Positions 62,581 through 64,000 of a stretch of DNA of 64,000 nucleotides are shown piece by piece. Position numbers and translations under genes: made by a program. The notes under the pieces are model-generated. The model searched no databases. It had not been told where the DNA came from and was given only the letters and a program-made list of their open reading frames with translations. Source of the stretch: Sanderia malayensis (Eukaryota; Cnidaria; Scyphozoa; Semaeostomeae; Pelagiidae); contig RQOL01000370.1 in assembly GCA_013076295.1 (NCBI GenBank), positions 62,001-126,000 of the forward strand, given 5' to 3'. The number at the start of each line of letters is the position of its first letter. The first letter of the stretch is position 1.

Positions 62581-64000
62581 GTATTTCAATCAGTGAGTTT
62601 TCTCTGTATTAACGTGGATTCATGTGTAAATTGTGGGAATGAATGTTAATACCACTAAATACAGGTAAAATAGTTGTGTATTTTAATTTGTCAGGTTCAG
62701 GTGTATTAACGTGGATTGATGTGTAAATTGTGGAAATGAATGTTAATATCACGGAAAACAAGTAAAAATGATGTATTTCAATCAGTCGGTCTTCCCTCTA
62801 TTTACGTCAATTCATGTGTAAATTGTGGGCATGATTGTTAATATAACGGAAAAAAAGTAAAAAAGGTGTGTTTCAATCATTCAATGTTAGCTGTATTAAC
62901 GTGGACCCATGTCTAAATTGGTGGAATGAATGTTAATATCACGGAAAACAAGTAAAAAAGTGTATTTCAATCAGTCAGTTTTACATGTATCTAAGTCAAT
63001 TCCTGTGTAAATTGTGGGAATGAATGTTAATATCACGGAAAAGAAGTAAAAAAAGTGTATTTCAATCAGTCGGTTTTAGCTGTATTAACGTGGATTCATG
63101 TGTAAAATGTGGGAATGAATGTCAATACCACTTAATACAAGTAAAAAAAGTATATTCTAATTTGTCAGGTTCAGGTGTATTAACGTGGATTGATGTGTAA
63201 ATTGTGGAAATGAATGTTAATATCACGGAAAACAAGTAAAAATGATGTATTTCAATCAGTCGGTCTTCCCTCTATTTACGTCAATTCATGTGTAAATTGA
63301 GGGAATGATTGTTAATAACACGGAAAAAAAGTAAAAAGGTGTGTTTCAATCATTCAATTTTAGCCGTATTAACGTGGATTCATGTCTAAATTGGTGGAAT
63401 GAATGTTAATATCACGGAAAACAAGTAAAAAAAGTGTATTTCAATCAGTCAGTTTTACATGTATCTAAGTCAATTCCTGTGTAAATTGTGGGAATGAATG
63501 TTAACATCACGGAAAACAAGAAAAAATGGTGTATTTCAATCAGCCAGTTTTACATGTATGTAAGTCAATTCATGTGTAAATTGTGGGAATGAATGTTAAT
63601 ATCACGGAAAACAAGTGAAAATGGTGTATTTCAATCAGCCAGTGTCACCTGTTTTTACGTTAGTTCATGTGTAAAATGTGGGAAAGAATTTTAAAATCAC
63701 GGAAAACATGTAAAAAAGGTGTAATTCAATCAGTGAGGATTAGCTGTATTAAGGTGGATTCATGTGTAAATTGTGGGAATGAACGTTAGTATCACGAAGA
63801 ACAACTAAAAAAGGTGCATTTCAATCAGTCAGTTTTAAATGTATATAAAGGCAATTCATGTGTAAATTGCGGGAATGAAAGTTAATATCACGTAAAACAA
63901 GTAAAAAAGGTGTATTTCAATCAGTCAGTTTTCCCTCCATTTACGTCATTTCATGTGTAAATTGTGGGAATGATTGTTAATATCACGGAAAAAAAGTAAA

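Larger units (their letters stand above)
56348..64000 (+). repeat. 95-bp satellite array right of the LINE, to the window end
   Basis: The array resumes in the same monomer that the LINE split and continues forward to the last base. G monomers followed by H monomers recur (57.37, 58.23, 58.70, 59.93 and 63.64 kb), as do B-C-D-E-F-A runs. The last monomer (TTCCCTCCATTTACGTCATT) resembles those at 44.75 kb and, inverted, at 2.8 kb. No gene or transposon is seen. Confidence 0.96.

Overview
This window contains no recognisable host gene. It is satellite heterochromatin of a eukaryote, almost certainly an animal. The non-LTR retrotransposon at 51-56 kb has a metazoan CR1/L2-like layout: a coiled-coil ORF1, paired PHD-type fingers, an APE endonuclease and a reverse transcriptase. 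The sequence is AT-rich, with no operons, ribosome binding sites or bacterial genes. A cnidarian or another aquatic invertebrate would fit the LINE, but that is a guess from the protein style and I cannot name a species.

Layout. (1) 1-3644: satellite with a monomer of about 95 bp, in reverse orientation, interrupted at 1826-2087 by a 262-bp retroposon-like insertion. (2) 3645-3744: a 100-N assembly gap. (3) 3745-9249: a different tandem array with a 1.54-kb unit (three full copies and one truncated). Each full unit holds a compact 212-bp hairpin and a looser inverted repeat of about 0.5 kb. (4) 9250-45514: 36 kb of uninterrupted 95-bp satellite in forward orientation, with nested higher-order repeats (HORs). 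(5) 45515-46872: a second copy of the 262-bp insertion, itself interrupted by a 1,091-bp LTR retrotransposon derivative on the minus strand (162-bp LTRs, tRNA-Ser-type primer binding site, polypurine tract, 5-bp target duplication, almost no coding content). (6) 46878-51373: more satellite with a third copy of the 262-bp insertion (48516-48777). (7) 51374-56347: a nearly complete LINE inserted in the satellite, with ORF1 and ORF2 broken by small indels and the endonuclease SDH motif missing. (8) 56348-64000: forward satellite again.

The satellite accounts for about 51.5 kb, or roughly 540 monomers. Its monomers fall into sequence subtypes that recur in a preferred order, and blocks of 2, 5, 6, 9, 12, 14, 23 and 36 monomers are repeated at measurable offsets. 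Unequal exchange is directly readable at 47.16-47.20 kb, where one copy lost exactly three monomers at a 16-bp identity. The reverse satellite at the left end is an inverted duplicate of the 44.7-49.3 kb region.

The events can be partly ordered. The 262-bp element entered the satellite first. It was then copied with its flanks, in both direct and inverted orientation. The LTR element later entered only one copy. The LINE landed in an identifiable empty site. Many single-base indels at homopolymers, in the LINE and among the 1.54-kb units, could be real decay or uncorrected long-read errors; the sequence alone does not separate these.
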